A stretch of 64,000 nucleotides of DNA, taken from Thalassospira profundimaris. Its GTDB lineage: Bacteria; Pseudomonadota; Alphaproteobacteria; Rhodospirillales; Thalassospiraceae. A model generated the notes under the pieces. The model saw nothing but the letters and a program-made list of their open reading frames with translations. It searched no databases and was not told where the DNA came from. The stretch spans positions 88,501 through 152,500 of the forward strand of contig NZ_JPWF01000011.1 in NCBI RefSeq assembly GCF_003326675.1, read 5' to 3'. The translations under genes were made by a program, and so were the position numbers. Positions 17,212 to 25,828 of the stretch are shown here, piece by piece; within the stretch, counting starts at the first letter, position 1, and every line of letters begins with the position of its first letter.

Positions 17212-18774
17212 ATGCAGTCACTTTTGCGCGCGGCATTTGTCGTTGCGGCACTCGGATCGCTTTCTGCCTGTGTGACGGAAGAACGCGCTGAATACACACA
17301 AAACATGGCACTGTACGGCACCAATCCGTATATCGAAGCGCCCCATGTCAAAGACCTTGAACGACGGATCGACAAGATCGTTATGGCAAACCGGATGATC
17401 GGTCCGGAATACCAGACCCGGTTTGACCCGCGCAACAAGGCCATCCTTGATAACTTCAAGGATCTCTATGACCACAACGAACTTGTAGCCGATATGGCCT
17501 TGACCCGGGTCGATTTCGAAACCGCGGTGACAAGCCTTTATCCGGTTATCGGATCGGATAAAGGCTGTGAAATCACCGACAAGGAGGGCTATTTCTTCAA
17601 TCAGGACGATGAACCAACCCGTTTTGACTGGCAGTTTGTCAATGGCAGTTGCCAAAACGGTTTGGCCCACGGCGTTGGCAGACTTCGCGCAGCACAGTCA
17701 GACGCCATATTTGTAGGCGAGTTTGATCAGGGTGTGATGACCAGTGGCATCTTCACCATGAAACGCAAAGACGGTCGTCGCACAACCCAGATTGGCGGCA
17801 TCCCCGGTGAAAACCACAACGCCCGTATACTCACCACACAAACGCGACCGGATGGCTATCAATGGCATCTCTATGGCGATTTCAATGACCGCGGCCAATT
17901 TGACGGCTTTGGCATGAATGTCTGGGGATATGTCAACCTTCTGCATGTGCATCAAGTTGGTCAATACAAGGCCGACAAGCTCGAAGGTTTTGGCGCAAAG
18001 CAGCTTGAACGCGATTATGCCGACGGTTCCATCTGGCACGTCTGGATCGGCTTTTATCATGATGGCAGCCTGAATGGCTGGGGCGCCTGGTCAAACACCG
18101 CAAACGGCACAACCATCGGGCAATGGAAAGATGGCACACTTAACGGCGTTGGCTACACGACAGACATGGATGTCGCAAACTCGATGCATGAGTTTTACGC
18201 CGGCCCCTATGTCGATGGCGAACGACACGGTTCATTCCGGAAAACAACACATGGCATTTTCGGCGAGAACGAAGGCGTTGTAACTTACGACCGTGGCGTC
18301 TGGGTCGATGCTGTTGGCAGCGACTTCGATTTCGGCAAGGTCATTGCCTTGACCGCCGGTGCCGTTGCCATCGGCTCTGCCGATATTGATGCCACCTCCA
18401 TGGCCGAAATCGGCGGCGCATTCGCAAGTGATATCCTCGGTGAAACCGGCGGCAGCAACATGCGAAACCTGCAAAGCGCCTATAACTCCCGGCTTAGCAA
18501 CCTGTCCCTGCCCGCTTCAAACAATGTCGGTGGCACAGGTTCCTCAACGGGCACAAGCACCGTTGCAGGGGAAAAGCTTAAGGAATTTGATACCACAATC
18601 ACCTGCCCGGATACGGGCGTGACAAGCGATATCACCATCCCCTACCGCACAGAGGCCTGCCGGGTCGCGGCACTTGATTTTGCAAAAACATTCTCGTGCA
18701 ACAAAACAGATCAGGACCGCGTCGTCCAAAACTGCCAAAGCGCCTGCGGCCATCCGCAGTGTTTGGAGCAATGA
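17212..18774 (+). CDS. MORN-repeat lipoprotein
   Basis: A 520 aa protein starting at ATG 17212, with a lipoprotein signal peptide ending LSAC at Cys20, so it is probably membrane-anchored. The middle holds several degenerate MORN-type repeats, such as GQYKADKLEGFGAK, GQWKDGTLNGVGYTT and GPYVDGERHGSF. After these comes a glycine/serine/threonine-rich linker (about 430-450). The C-terminal segment of about 60 residues has six cysteines (CPDTGV to CGHPQCLEQ) and probably forms disulfides. No enzymatic motif is visible. Confidence 0.75.
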   Translation: MQSLLRAAFVVAALGSLSACVTEERAEYTQNMALYGTNPYIEAPHVKDLERRIDKIVMANRMIGPEYQTRFDPRNKAILDNFKDLYDHNELVADMALTRVDFETAVTSLYPVIGSDKGCEITDKEGYFFNQDDEPTRFDWQFVNGSCQNGLAHGVGRLRAAQSDAIFVGEFDQGVMTSGIFTMKRKDGRRTTQIGGIPGENHNARILTTQTRPDGYQWHLYGDFNDRGQFDGFGMNVWGYVNLLHVHQVGQYKADKLEGFGAKQLERDYADGSIWHVWIGFYHDGSLNGWGAWSNTANGTTIGQWKDGTLNGVGYTTDMDVANSMHEFYAGPYVDGERHGSFRKTTHGIFGENEGVVTYDRGVWVDAVGSDFDFGKVIALTAGAVAIGSADIDATSMAEIGGAFASDILGETGGSNMRNLQSAYNSRLSNLSLPASNNVGGTGSSTGTSTVAGEKLKEFDTTITCPDTGVTSDITIPYRTEACRVAALDFAKTFSCNKTDQDRVVQNCQSACGHPQCLEQ

Positions 18775-18847
18775 CTTTGCCCAAATTTAAACCTGTCTCT
18801 TTATGCTTGGCAGAGAGCATCAATTCGAAATAACGGGAGCTCCCAAA

Positions 18848-19534
18848 GTGCACCCAAAACGAAGAGCAGCCTTGCAAGACTTGCTTTGGCTTCGAGGCCG
18901 TAGCGCTCAGCTATCAAAAGGGTTGGCTACTTTTGATAGGAATTATGAGGACCCGAAAGTCATTCTTGAGGCTGTAATGCTTCAAACGTTACTCCTGCGC
19001 TTTATGAAAGGATACATCTCGGCTCAAGAGATCGCAGACTGGGCAAATCTGGTCGAATGTAGCGAAGACTTGGAGTATGAGGCTGCATACGCAGAGCAAA
19101 TTGACACAATTGTTCAGGCTCTCGCGAATTCCGAAATCAACAATCCAATAGATAAGGACTTGTGTACCGAGTTTTTGACTTGGCTGGAGAACAAGTGCTT
19201 AAAAGCGAATGTCGATGAGATTGCGATCAAATCTGAAATCCTTCGCTTATGTATTCTGGTGAAATCCGAACAAATAGATTTGATAAATGCGTGTCGGACA
19301 ATTGTATTTTTGGGTAATCAGTTGCAAAGCTCTAACTTGGAGTTATTACTGCCATTTAAAGGCGTAGCCTCTGAATGCGATGCCTACCCAACCTCCACTA
19401 GCAATCACTTGTTTTCCCGCGACTATGTCGAAAAATCTACTATTGAAATGAAAGTGTATGTTGGAGAAGTCCGTGCGTCGGTGCTAGAGGCCTGCGACAT
19501 AGTTATTAATGAGTACAGTCGCTCTCAGCATTAG
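18848..19534 (+). CDS. Hypothetical protein, possibly immunity-like
   Basis: GTG at 18848 is chosen because GGGAG lies 8 bases upstream; ATG at 18803 is in frame but has no ribosome site. The 228 aa product has no signal peptide or membrane segment. The first half contains LLRFMKGYISAQEIADWANL, like small immunity proteins that accompany contact-dependent toxins. The second half ends in a helical segment reminiscent of DUF2489. Both resemblances are weak. The gene is AT-rich (25 of 60 G/C at 18961-19020) and unlike its neighbours, so it is probably acquired. Confidence 0.6.
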   Translation: MHPKRRAALQDLLWLRGRSAQLSKGLATFDRNYEDPKVILEAVMLQTLLLRFMKGYISAQEIADWANLVECSEDLEYEAAYAEQIDTIVQALANSEINNPIDKDLCTEFLTWLENKCLKANVDEIAIKSEILRLCILVKSEQIDLINACRTIVFLGNQLQSSNLELLLPFKGVASECDAYPTSTSNHLFSRDYVEKSTIEMKVYVGEVRASVLEACDIVINEYSRSQH

Positions 19535-19678
19535 ATCCCAGACATCTCATATGCAGGGCAAATTCTATCGAAAAAGCCCGTCGTCGGAAAATAGCTACTG
19601 ATAGACATTCATCCGCATCAATGTGGCCGTCCAATGCAACCCACATCATGAAGTTGGAGTTTAGAACAGTATCTGTTC

Positions 19679-19870
19679 CTAATGACAATGCACCGTCCCC
19701 GCTTTGCGATCCATATGGCAACACTGCCCCGGCGGGGAGCTTTTGCGGCAGCCGCCGCCATGTTCGATCAGTTGATCGACGATTGCCGGTTCTGATCCGG
19801 CTTGCGCTGGCATGGGATGCGCCCCGAACGTAATCAGCGCGGCGATAGCAAGAATCACTGGGGTTTTCAT
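19679..19870 (-). CDS. Small secreted Cys/His-rich protein
   Basis: A 63 aa protein with a clear signal peptide (MKTPVILAIAALITFG to AQA, about 24 residues). The mature end is GGGCRKSSPPGQCCHMDRKAGTVHCH, holding four cysteines and three histidines. Such a pattern suggests metal binding or disulfide crosslinks. GGGAGG lies 9 bases before ATG. It is divergent from the MFS operon and may share the operator region at 19954-19999. Function unknown. Confidence 0.65.
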   Translation of the reverse strand: MKTPVILAIAALITFGAHPMPAQAGSEPAIVDQLIEHGGGCRKSSPPGQCCHMDRKAGTVHCH

Positions 19871-19953
19871 ATTCCATCCTCCCTGTTCATCTCCTTGATG
19901 TTACGCCCCTGCGGCACGTCTCGAAACTATCTGAAAGAGCAGGTTTGAGAATA

Positions 19954-19999
19954 TAGTTGACACAATCAACCACTTTCATATAGTTGATATAGTCAACCA
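19954..19999 (+). promoter_or_regulatory. Promoter with two tandem MarR-type operators
   Basis: Two copies of TAGTTGA-N5-TCAACCA lie at 19954-19972 and 19981-19999, 27 bases apart. A good promoter is embedded in them: TTGACA at 19957-19962, a 16-base spacer and TATAGT at 19979-19984, reading toward the MFS gene at 20154. A repressor bound here would block RNA polymerase; the MarR protein encoded downstream is the obvious candidate. Confidence 0.75.
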
Positions 20000-20153
20000 A
20001 TTAAGTTTGCGGATGCAGAGGTCTTATCGCCCCATTCCCCCGCCTCTGTATTCGCCCCGCACCCCTCGCGTATCACCGAATTGCGCAACGTTTTGCCGTC
20101 CGCTTGGAATGTGTCGTGTTGCACCGTTATTAGTCTGAAAGTGAAATCGCCCC

Positions 20154-21551
20154 ATGAAGATTTCGACCACCATTTACCCGGATGGATTGCCAAGCCCGCG
20201 GGCCGGGTTTGCCGCCATTGCGGTGTTGCTGACCATCATGATGGCCGTGCTGGATGGTACGATCATGAATGTCGCGCTGCCGATCATTGCGCAGGATCAG
20301 GGCGTTTCACCCGCCCATGCCATCTGGGTTGTCACCGCCTATCAGTTGGCCATCGTCGTTGCACTGTTGCCGCTTGCCGCCCTTGGCGAGGCCATCGGGT
20401 TTCGCAAGGTTTATCTGAGCGGGATTGCGATTTTCGGGATTGCATCGTTTCTGTGCGCCATGGCCCCGAATATCGAAATCCTGACCGCAGCCCGCGTGTT
20501 GCAGGGTCTTGGTGCCGCCGCACTGATGAGCATCAATGGTGCGGTCATGCGCCATATCTTCCCGCAGGCCAAGCTTGGCCGGGCAATCGGCTGGATCGCC
20601 ATGACGGTTTCGGTATCGGCCGCAGGCGGACCGACCATCGCATCGGCCATTCTGGCGGTTGCAAGCTGGCACTGGCTGTTTTTGATCAATGTGCCGATTT
20701 CGGTACTGGCGATCATTGTCGGTTATTTCACCCTGCCCTTTAACGCGCCAAGCCGCACCCGGTTTGACTTCATCAGTGCGTTTTTGAATGTACTGACCTT
20801 TGGTGGTCTGATTTCGGCCCTTGGCAATGTCGGCACCGAAAGCAGCCCGGCCCTGATCACCGCGCAATTTGCCATTGCGATCATTGCCGGTGCGTTTCTG
20901 GTGCGTCGTCAATTGTCAAAGGATCGGCCGATGTTGCCGCTTGATCTGTTGAAGCTGCCGATTTTTGCATGCTCCATCGGGTCATCGATTTGCGGTTTTT
21001 GCGCCCAGATGATTGCGTTTGTCACCCTGCCTTTCTATTTCCATGACGTGCTGGGTTATAGCGCGACCGTCACCGGGCTTTTGATGACGCCATGGCCGCT
21101 TGCCACCGCGGTTGCCGCCCCCGTTGCCGGACGCCTGGCCGATCAATATTCGCCGATCCGTCTGACCGGGCTTGGCATGATGGTGTTTGCCATCGGGCTT
21201 TATGCCGTCACCTTTGTTCCGGCGGGTGGAAGCTATGTCGGGATCATCGCCGCCCTTGCGGTATGCGGCATCGGGTTTGGACTGTTTCAGGCCCCCAACA
21301 ACCGCCTGATGCTGACCAGTTCGCCACGCGAACGTTCGGGCGGTGCCAGCGGGATGTTATCGACCGCACGCCTGACCGGGCAATCGGTTGGTGCGGCCCT
21401 TGCCGCGATCCTGATTGGCACCGGCGGCGGGTTTGAGCTTGATACCATCATGATGGTGGCAAGCGGTGCGGCCCTGGCATCGGCCCTTATTTGCGAAGGT
21501 CGTCGCCATGCCCTTCGTACCGGGCGCATTGCGGCCCCGGCTGGCCTGTAA
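20154..21551 (+). CDS. MFS drug efflux transporter, DHA2 (EmrB-like)
   Basis: A 465 aa inner-membrane protein with about 14 hydrophobic segments. Motif C-like and antiporter features are visible (AVLDGTIMNVALPIIAQD at 36-53, WVVTAYQLA, GAAALMSINGAVMRHIFP). These place it in the 14-helix DHA2 family, which exports drugs and dyes by proton antiport. ATG at 20154 is used. The next gene, 24 bases on, is a MarR regulator, a frequent pairing. Substrate unknown. Confidence 0.88.
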   Translation: MKISTTIYPDGLPSPRAGFAAIAVLLTIMMAVLDGTIMNVALPIIAQDQGVSPAHAIWVVTAYQLAIVVALLPLAALGEAIGFRKVYLSGIAIFGIASFLCAMAPNIEILTAARVLQGLGAAALMSINGAVMRHIFPQAKLGRAIGWIAMTVSVSAAGGPTIASAILAVASWHWLFLINVPISVLAIIVGYFTLPFNAPSRTRFDFISAFLNVLTFGGLISALGNVGTESSPALITAQFAIAIIAGAFLVRRQLSKDRPMLPLDLLKLPIFACSIGSSICGFCAQMIAFVTLPFYFHDVLGYSATVTGLLMTPWPLATAVAAPVAGRLADQYSPIRLTGLGMMVFAIGLYAVTFVPAGGSYVGIIAALAVCGIGFGLFQAPNNRLMLTSSPRERSGGASGMLSTARLTGQSVGAALAAILIGTGGGFELDTIMMVASGAALASALICEGRRHALRTGRIAAPAGL

Positions 21552-21575
21552 GTTTGAGAAAGAGCGAGAGAGATC

Positions 21576-22025
21576 ATGATCGAACAGGAACAGGATCAGG
21601 CACACGTCCCGGGTGAAACCCTGCATCGGCTTGTTCATGCCTATAAACGCAGCCTGATGAATGCGATGGTCGATGCCGATATGCCGATGCCGATTTCGCA
21701 CAAGCGCGTGATGAAATGGCTTATCCGCATTCCCGGCATCACCGCCCAGCAAATGGCCGAAAAATCTGGTCAGGACAAAGGCCGCATCACGCGGCTTTTG
21801 CAGGAACTTGTAAATGATGGGCTGATTGAACGCCGCCCGCACCCCATTGATCGACGCAGCCAGACACTGCATTTGACGGCCGCAGGCGAAACCCGCATGG
21901 AAGCATTCCGTGCGGTTGAACAAGATGTCAGATCAAAAATGACACGCGGTCTTACCCCCCAACAAATCAGGGATTTTGTCGAAATCGCCAATCTGATGGC
22001 AGATAACCTCGATCCCTGTGGATAG
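21576..22025 (+). CDS. MarR-family transcriptional regulator
   Basis: A 149 aa winged-helix protein. The recognition region is ITAQQMAEKSGQDKGRITRLLQEL, followed by the wing IERRPHPIDRRSQTLHLT. It lies between the efflux pump and the SIP gene and probably represses the whole operon through the tandem palindromes at 19954-19999. The ligand is unknown. Confidence 0.88.
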   Translation: MIEQEQDQAHVPGETLHRLVHAYKRSLMNAMVDADMPMPISHKRVMKWLIRIPGITAQQMAEKSGQDKGRITRLLQELVNDGLIERRPHPIDRRSQTLHLTAAGETRMEAFRAVEQDVRSKMTRGLTPQQIRDFVEIANLMADNLDPCG

Positions 22026-22041
22026 GACTTAGGAGTTTTTA

Positions 22042-22827
22042 ATGAACAGACCTGCCCCGCGCGATCTTGTTGTGATCGCAAAAACGCAAGTCACCCCCAA
22101 TATGCTGCGCGTTACCCTTGGTGGTGAAGGCATGGCAGGCTTTCCTGAGGATCAGGAAAGCGCCTATGTCAAACTGATCTTCCCGATTGAAGGCGATGAC
22201 AAGGACCGCGTATTGCGCCGGACCTATACCGTCCGTCACGACCGCATGACCGATAAGGGCCGCGAGATCGATCTTGATTTTGTCATGCATGGTGATGGCG
22301 ATGATGATCACGATCATGGCGGCCCGGCATCAAACTGGGCGGTTAATTGCAAGCCCGGTGATGTGATTACGGTTGGCGGCCCCGGTCCGAAAAAGCTTGT
22401 GGATGCCACCGCCGACTGGTTCCTGATTGTGGGCGACATGACGGCCCTTCCCGCTGTTTCGGTCAATCTGGAAACACTGGGGGCCGATGCACGTGGATAT
22501 GCCGTGATCGAAGTCCGCTCAGAGGCCGACATTCAGTCGATCAAAAAGCCTGACAACATCACCATCGAATGGGTGATCAATCCGCGTCCGGGCGAAGTCA
22601 CCAATGCGCTTGTCGATGTCGTCAAAAAGCTTCCCTGGGCTGACGGACGCCCGTCGGTCTGGGCGGCATGTGAATTCAGTGCAATGAAGGAACTGCGCGG
22701 CTATTTCCGCGAGGAACGTGGCCTTGGCAAAGATGATCTTTATATTTCAAGCTATTGGAAACTTGGCATGAATGAAGACAACCATAAGGTCATCAAATCA
22801 GAAGACGCTGCCAAGGATGCGGCGTAA
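22042..22827 (+). CDS. Siderophore-interacting protein (FAD-dependent ferric reductase)
   Basis: A 261 aa flavoprotein of the SIP/ViuB family, which reduces ferric siderophores in the cytoplasm. The FAD-binding block RRTYTVRHDR is near residue 57. The NAD(P)H-binding part follows (WFLIVGDMTALPAVSVNLE), and the C-terminus SSYWKLGMNEDNHK is typical of the family. It begins 16 bases after the marR stop, so it is in the same operon; the mix suggests export of, or defence against, a chelator-type compound. A strong terminator follows. Confidence 0.88.
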   Translation: MNRPAPRDLVVIAKTQVTPNMLRVTLGGEGMAGFPEDQESAYVKLIFPIEGDDKDRVLRRTYTVRHDRMTDKGREIDLDFVMHGDGDDDHDHGGPASNWAVNCKPGDVITVGGPGPKKLVDATADWFLIVGDMTALPAVSVNLETLGADARGYAVIEVRSEADIQSIKKPDNITIEWVINPRPGEVTNALVDVVKKLPWADGRPSVWAACEFSAMKELRGYFREERGLGKDDLYISSYWKLGMNEDNHKVIKSEDAAKDAA

Positions 22828-22855
22828 CACGGCAAGAAGCCACTTGCAGACAAAC

Positions 22856-22891
22856 AAAAACGCCCCGGCCAGCATGACCGGGGCGTTTTTT
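22856..22891. terminator. Bidirectional intrinsic terminator
   Basis: An 8-bp stem CGCCCCGG / CCGGGGCG (22861-22868, 22878-22885), extended by flanking A and T runs, lies between the SIP gene and the convergent DUF3126 gene. Confidence 0.88.
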
Positions 22892-22911
22892 ATTTCAGGC
22901 CCGAAAGCCGA

Positions 22912-23130
22912 TCACGGTGCCGGCGGCAGGTCTTCTTCGAGGATGACGATATTCAGCGAATAGCTGACTTCGCCTTCGTCTTCATCACGATGCAAAACGC
23001 CAACGAACTCGTCACCAACGCGCATCTCGATCGGATGACCTTTTCTTTTCGGTGCATCAACAGCGATCTGGTTATTGTCAAAAGTGCGGCGCAGATAATC
23101 GGTAACGCGCGCGATTTCGGTCGGTGTCAT
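22912..23130 (-). CDS. DUF3126 family protein
   Basis: A 72 aa cytoplasmic protein with the DUF3126 pattern: VTDYLRRTFDNNQI, then MRVGDEFVGVLHRDEDEGEVSYSLNIVIL. The family is small and mainly alphaproteobacterial; its function is unknown. It is a single-gene unit with a terminator at its 3' end. Confidence 0.85.
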   Translation of the reverse strand: MTPTEIARVTDYLRRTFDNNQIAVDAPKRKGHPIEMRVGDEFVGVLHRDEDEGEVSYSLNIVILEEDLPPAP

Positions 23131-23402
23131 AGGACTTGCCCCTCGTTCTTTCCAATCGGCTTTAATCTCTCAGATCACAGGATATCGCATCGACGCTTTG
23201 GCGTCTGCCCTCTTTCCCGTGTCTGTCGTAAAACTGGTGCACTGTCCTTTCACAATCTGCCCCCGAAAATCAAGCCCGCAACGTCAAAAAAGAGCCTATT
23301 TATTCGATTTTCACCATATCCCAACCCCGGATCATAACCATCACTGCGCCATCGCGCGCATAAGCGGTTGCAATCACCCCATGCACCGTTTAATCCGAAT
23401 AT

Positions 23403-24143
23403 ATGTCCCAGATTGATCAAGCAACCGACCCAAAGCCAGTATCCGATGCCACGTCTGATATCATGTCCGATCCTGTGACGGACACGAACGGCACCGCACG
23501 CCCGATCCTGTACAGTTTCCGGCGCTGCCCCTATGCGATGCGGGCGCGTCTGTCGCTTTTGGCGGCTGATATTGATGTCGAGCTGCGCGAAGTCGTCCTG
23601 CGCGACAAGCCACAAAGCATGATCGATGCATCCCCCAAGGCAACGGTCCCGGTCCTGATCCTTCCTGATGGCACCGTGATTGATGAAAGCCTTGAAATCA
23701 TGGTCTGGGCACTGGCGGAAAATGATCCGCATGACTGGCTGATGCCCGAAAGCGGTACGCTTGACGATATGTTGGCCCTTATTTCGCAGAATGACGGGCC
23801 GTTCAAATATCATCTCGACCGCTATAAATATTTCAACCGCTACGAGGATGCCGATCCCGCCGAACATCGCCGGGATGCGGAAAAGATTCTGAACCGTCTT
23901 GATGGTCGTTTGGCGGTTGGCAAATATCTGTTCGGGTCACGTCCGGCGCTGGCTGATTTCGCGATAGCGCCCTTTATCCGCCAGTTTGCCAATACCGACC
24001 TCGAAGCCTTCGATGCCATGCCATTTGTCCATCTGCAACGCTGGCTGAATGATTTTCTGCAATCGTCATTCTTTGAACGCGCCATGATGAAATATGATCA
24101 ATGGCACGAAGGCGACAGCCCGATCATTTTCAAGGCGGCGTAA
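23403..24143 (+). CDS. Glutathione S-transferase family protein
   Basis: A 246 aa protein. The thioredoxin-like N-terminal domain carries RRCPYAMRARLSL, with a possible redox Cys, and the SNAIL-like block VIDESLEIMVWA that binds glutathione. An all-helical C-terminal domain follows. The N-terminal 25 residues before the fold are acidic and variable; an internal ATG at 23463 is an alternative start. Substrate not predictable. Confidence 0.82.
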   Translation: MSQIDQATDPKPVSDATSDIMSDPVTDTNGTARPILYSFRRCPYAMRARLSLLAADIDVELREVVLRDKPQSMIDASPKATVPVLILPDGTVIDESLEIMVWALAENDPHDWLMPESGTLDDMLALISQNDGPFKYHLDRYKYFNRYEDADPAEHRRDAEKILNRLDGRLAVGKYLFGSRPALADFAIAPFIRQFANTDLEAFDAMPFVHLQRWLNDFLQSSFFERAMMKYDQWHEGDSPIIFKAA

Positions 24144-24173
24144 TTCACATCGTCAGACAGCCCGATACAGTCC

Positions 24174-24488
24174 CTATGGGTTGGACTTGTCGATATCAAG
24201 CGTCAGGATCAGGGAACTGAGGCATTTCCCATGCGGATCAAGGGCCAGTGAACGGGTCACACCACCGGCCAGTGCATCATGCATCACGAAATTCAGTGCC
24301 GATATCTGCGGCAATTCAAACCGTTCCACCGGGCCGGTGATCATCGCGCCAAAATGCGCGCGCACCCGTTCGGCGGTCACTTGGCTTTGCAGGATATCCC
24401 AGTCCTTCGGGTCAAAGGCAATCACGGAAACATTGGAAATATTGCCCTTATCGCCGGTTCGAGAATGGGCAATGTCACGTAACAGCAT
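24174..24488 (-). CDS. AtuA-like C-terminal domain protein
   Basis: A 104 aa protein starting LLRDIAHSRTGDKGNISNVSV, the hallmark of the small domain that is often fused to the C-terminus of AtuA/DUF1446 proteins. Here it is a separate gene 2 bases after the large AtuA gene, so the two products probably work together. The activity of the family is uncertain; founding members are in acyclic terpene utilisation. Confidence 0.82.
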   Translation of the reverse strand: MLLRDIAHSRTGDKGNISNVSVIAFDPKDWDILQSQVTAERVRAHFGAMITGPVERFELPQISALNFVMHDALAGGVTRSLALDPHGKCLSSLILTLDIDKSNP

Positions 24489-24490
24489 TC

Positions 24491-25828
24491 CTATGCCTCC
24501 ATCATTTCGAAATGTGTTTGCACTTGATGTTCGGGCAACAGGCCCGACACGATTGCAACAATCTCGCGTGCGTTTTTGGTAACGCCGCCGCCACCAGCAG
24601 GCCCGTTCAGATAAAGGCTTTCGACTTCCTCGCCGATCCGTGTTGCTGTCGCAAGATCATCTGTGCGCACGACAAAACGCAAGCGCACTTCATTGGGCTC
24701 GGCACTTGTCATATCGGCATTGCTGATGATCGAATTAACCCCGATCAGCTCGCCACGTTTTTCCTGACAGGTGATCCCGGCCAGATCCATGCGTTGATCA
24801 AGGATATCAAGTGCCAACTGCCCGCGGGCAACCGCGCCTGGCCCGGCATAGGAAATCTGGCCTTCGCCGATGCAGGAATCGATATAGCCAATCGACACCT
24901 TAAGACTTCCTGTTCTGGGCGCGCCATCACCACCGGATATCGCAACCCGGTCGGGGCCAATTTCTTCGATGCAGACATTGGAAAAATCGGCGACCACATC
25001 GGGCTGGATGTATTTTTTCGGATCATGCACTTCGTAAAGAAGCTGTTCCTTACAGGTTGCCGTAGTTACACAGCCACCCGTTCCTTCAAGTTTGGTGATC
25101 ACGGCATTGCCATCGGCACTGACTTCGGCAATCGGGAAACCCAATCGCGCCAGATCAGGCACATCCTTGATCCCCGGATCGGCAAAATATCCGCCCGTGA
25201 TCTGTCCACCACATTCCAGAAGATGACCAACCAAAGTCCCGCGCCCAAGCAGGGACCAGTCATCCATTTTCCAGCCAAATTCAAAAATTTGCGGTGCCAG
25301 AAACATCGCCGGATCGGCCGCCCGCCCAGTCAGGATCACATCCGCCCCGGCATTCAGGGCATCAACAATCCCGCCCGCCCCAAGATAGGCATTTGCCGAT
25401 ACAACCTGTTTGTTGAAATCGCGCAGGGAACTGGCCGTTTCGGTAATCCGGAAATCGTCGGGCGACAGAATATCAAGAACATCATCGCCAAGGACGGCCG
25501 CCACCTTTAACCCGGTCAAACCAAGTTCGCGGGCAATTGCCACAGTCTTTTTGGCAGCGGCAACCGGATTGGCCGCCCCCATATTTGAAATCACCCGGAT
25601 GGATTTTTCATGACAAACCGGAAGCACCGCCCGCATACGCCGTTCAAGCAACGGATCAAATCCGGCATTCGGGTCGCGCATCTTTGCCTGCTGGGCAAGT
25701 GCAATGGTGCGTTCGGCCAGACATTCAAAAACCAGATAATCGATATCGCCATGCTTGGCCAGATCAAGTGCCGGTTCCACCCGGTCACCGGAAAATCCGG
25801 CACCGGTGCCAATGCGGATGGTTTTCAT
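24491..25828 (-). CDS. AtuA/DUF1446 family protein
   Basis: A 445 aa cytoplasmic protein starting KTIRIGTGAGFSGDRVEPALDL, with FECLAERTIALAQ and LTGRAADPAMFLAPQIFEFGW, all typical of DUF1446 (AtuA). Members occur in acyclic terpene degradation, but many sit in unrelated catabolic clusters. Its start overlaps the TRAP permease gene by 4 bases, so it is translationally coupled to a transporter. The substrate is presumably whatever that transporter imports. Confidence 0.87.
   Translation of the reverse strand: MKTIRIGTGAGFSGDRVEPALDLAKHGDIDYLVFECLAERTIALAQQAKMRDPNAGFDPLLERRMRAVLPVCHEKSIRVISNMGAANPVAAAKKTVAIARELGLTGLKVAAVLGDDVLDILSPDDFRITETASSLRDFNKQVVSANAYLGAGGIVDALNAGADVILTGRAADPAMFLAPQIFEFGWKMDDWSLLGRGTLVGHLLECGGQITGGYFADPGIKDVPDLARLGFPIAEVSADGNAVITKLEGTGGCVTTATCKEQLLYEVHDPKKYIQPDVVADFSNVCIEEIGPDRVAISGGDGAPRTGSLKVSIGYIDSCIGEGQISYAGPGAVARGQLALDILDQRMDLAGITCQEKRGELIGVNSIISNADMTSAEPNEVRLRFVVRTDDLATATRIGEEVESLYLNGPAGGGGVTKNAREIVAIVSGLLPEHQVQTHFEMMEA

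Noticed and set aside
19993..20193. A 66-codon open frame on the minus strand overlapping the MFS promoter and start
   Set aside because: No ribosome site, it covers the operators and the N-terminus of a clear gene, and the product resembles nothing.
24512..25510. A long plus-strand frame antisense to the AtuA gene
   Set aside because: It is a shadow of a strongly supported gene; the product is rich in His, Arg and Gly with no domain pattern.
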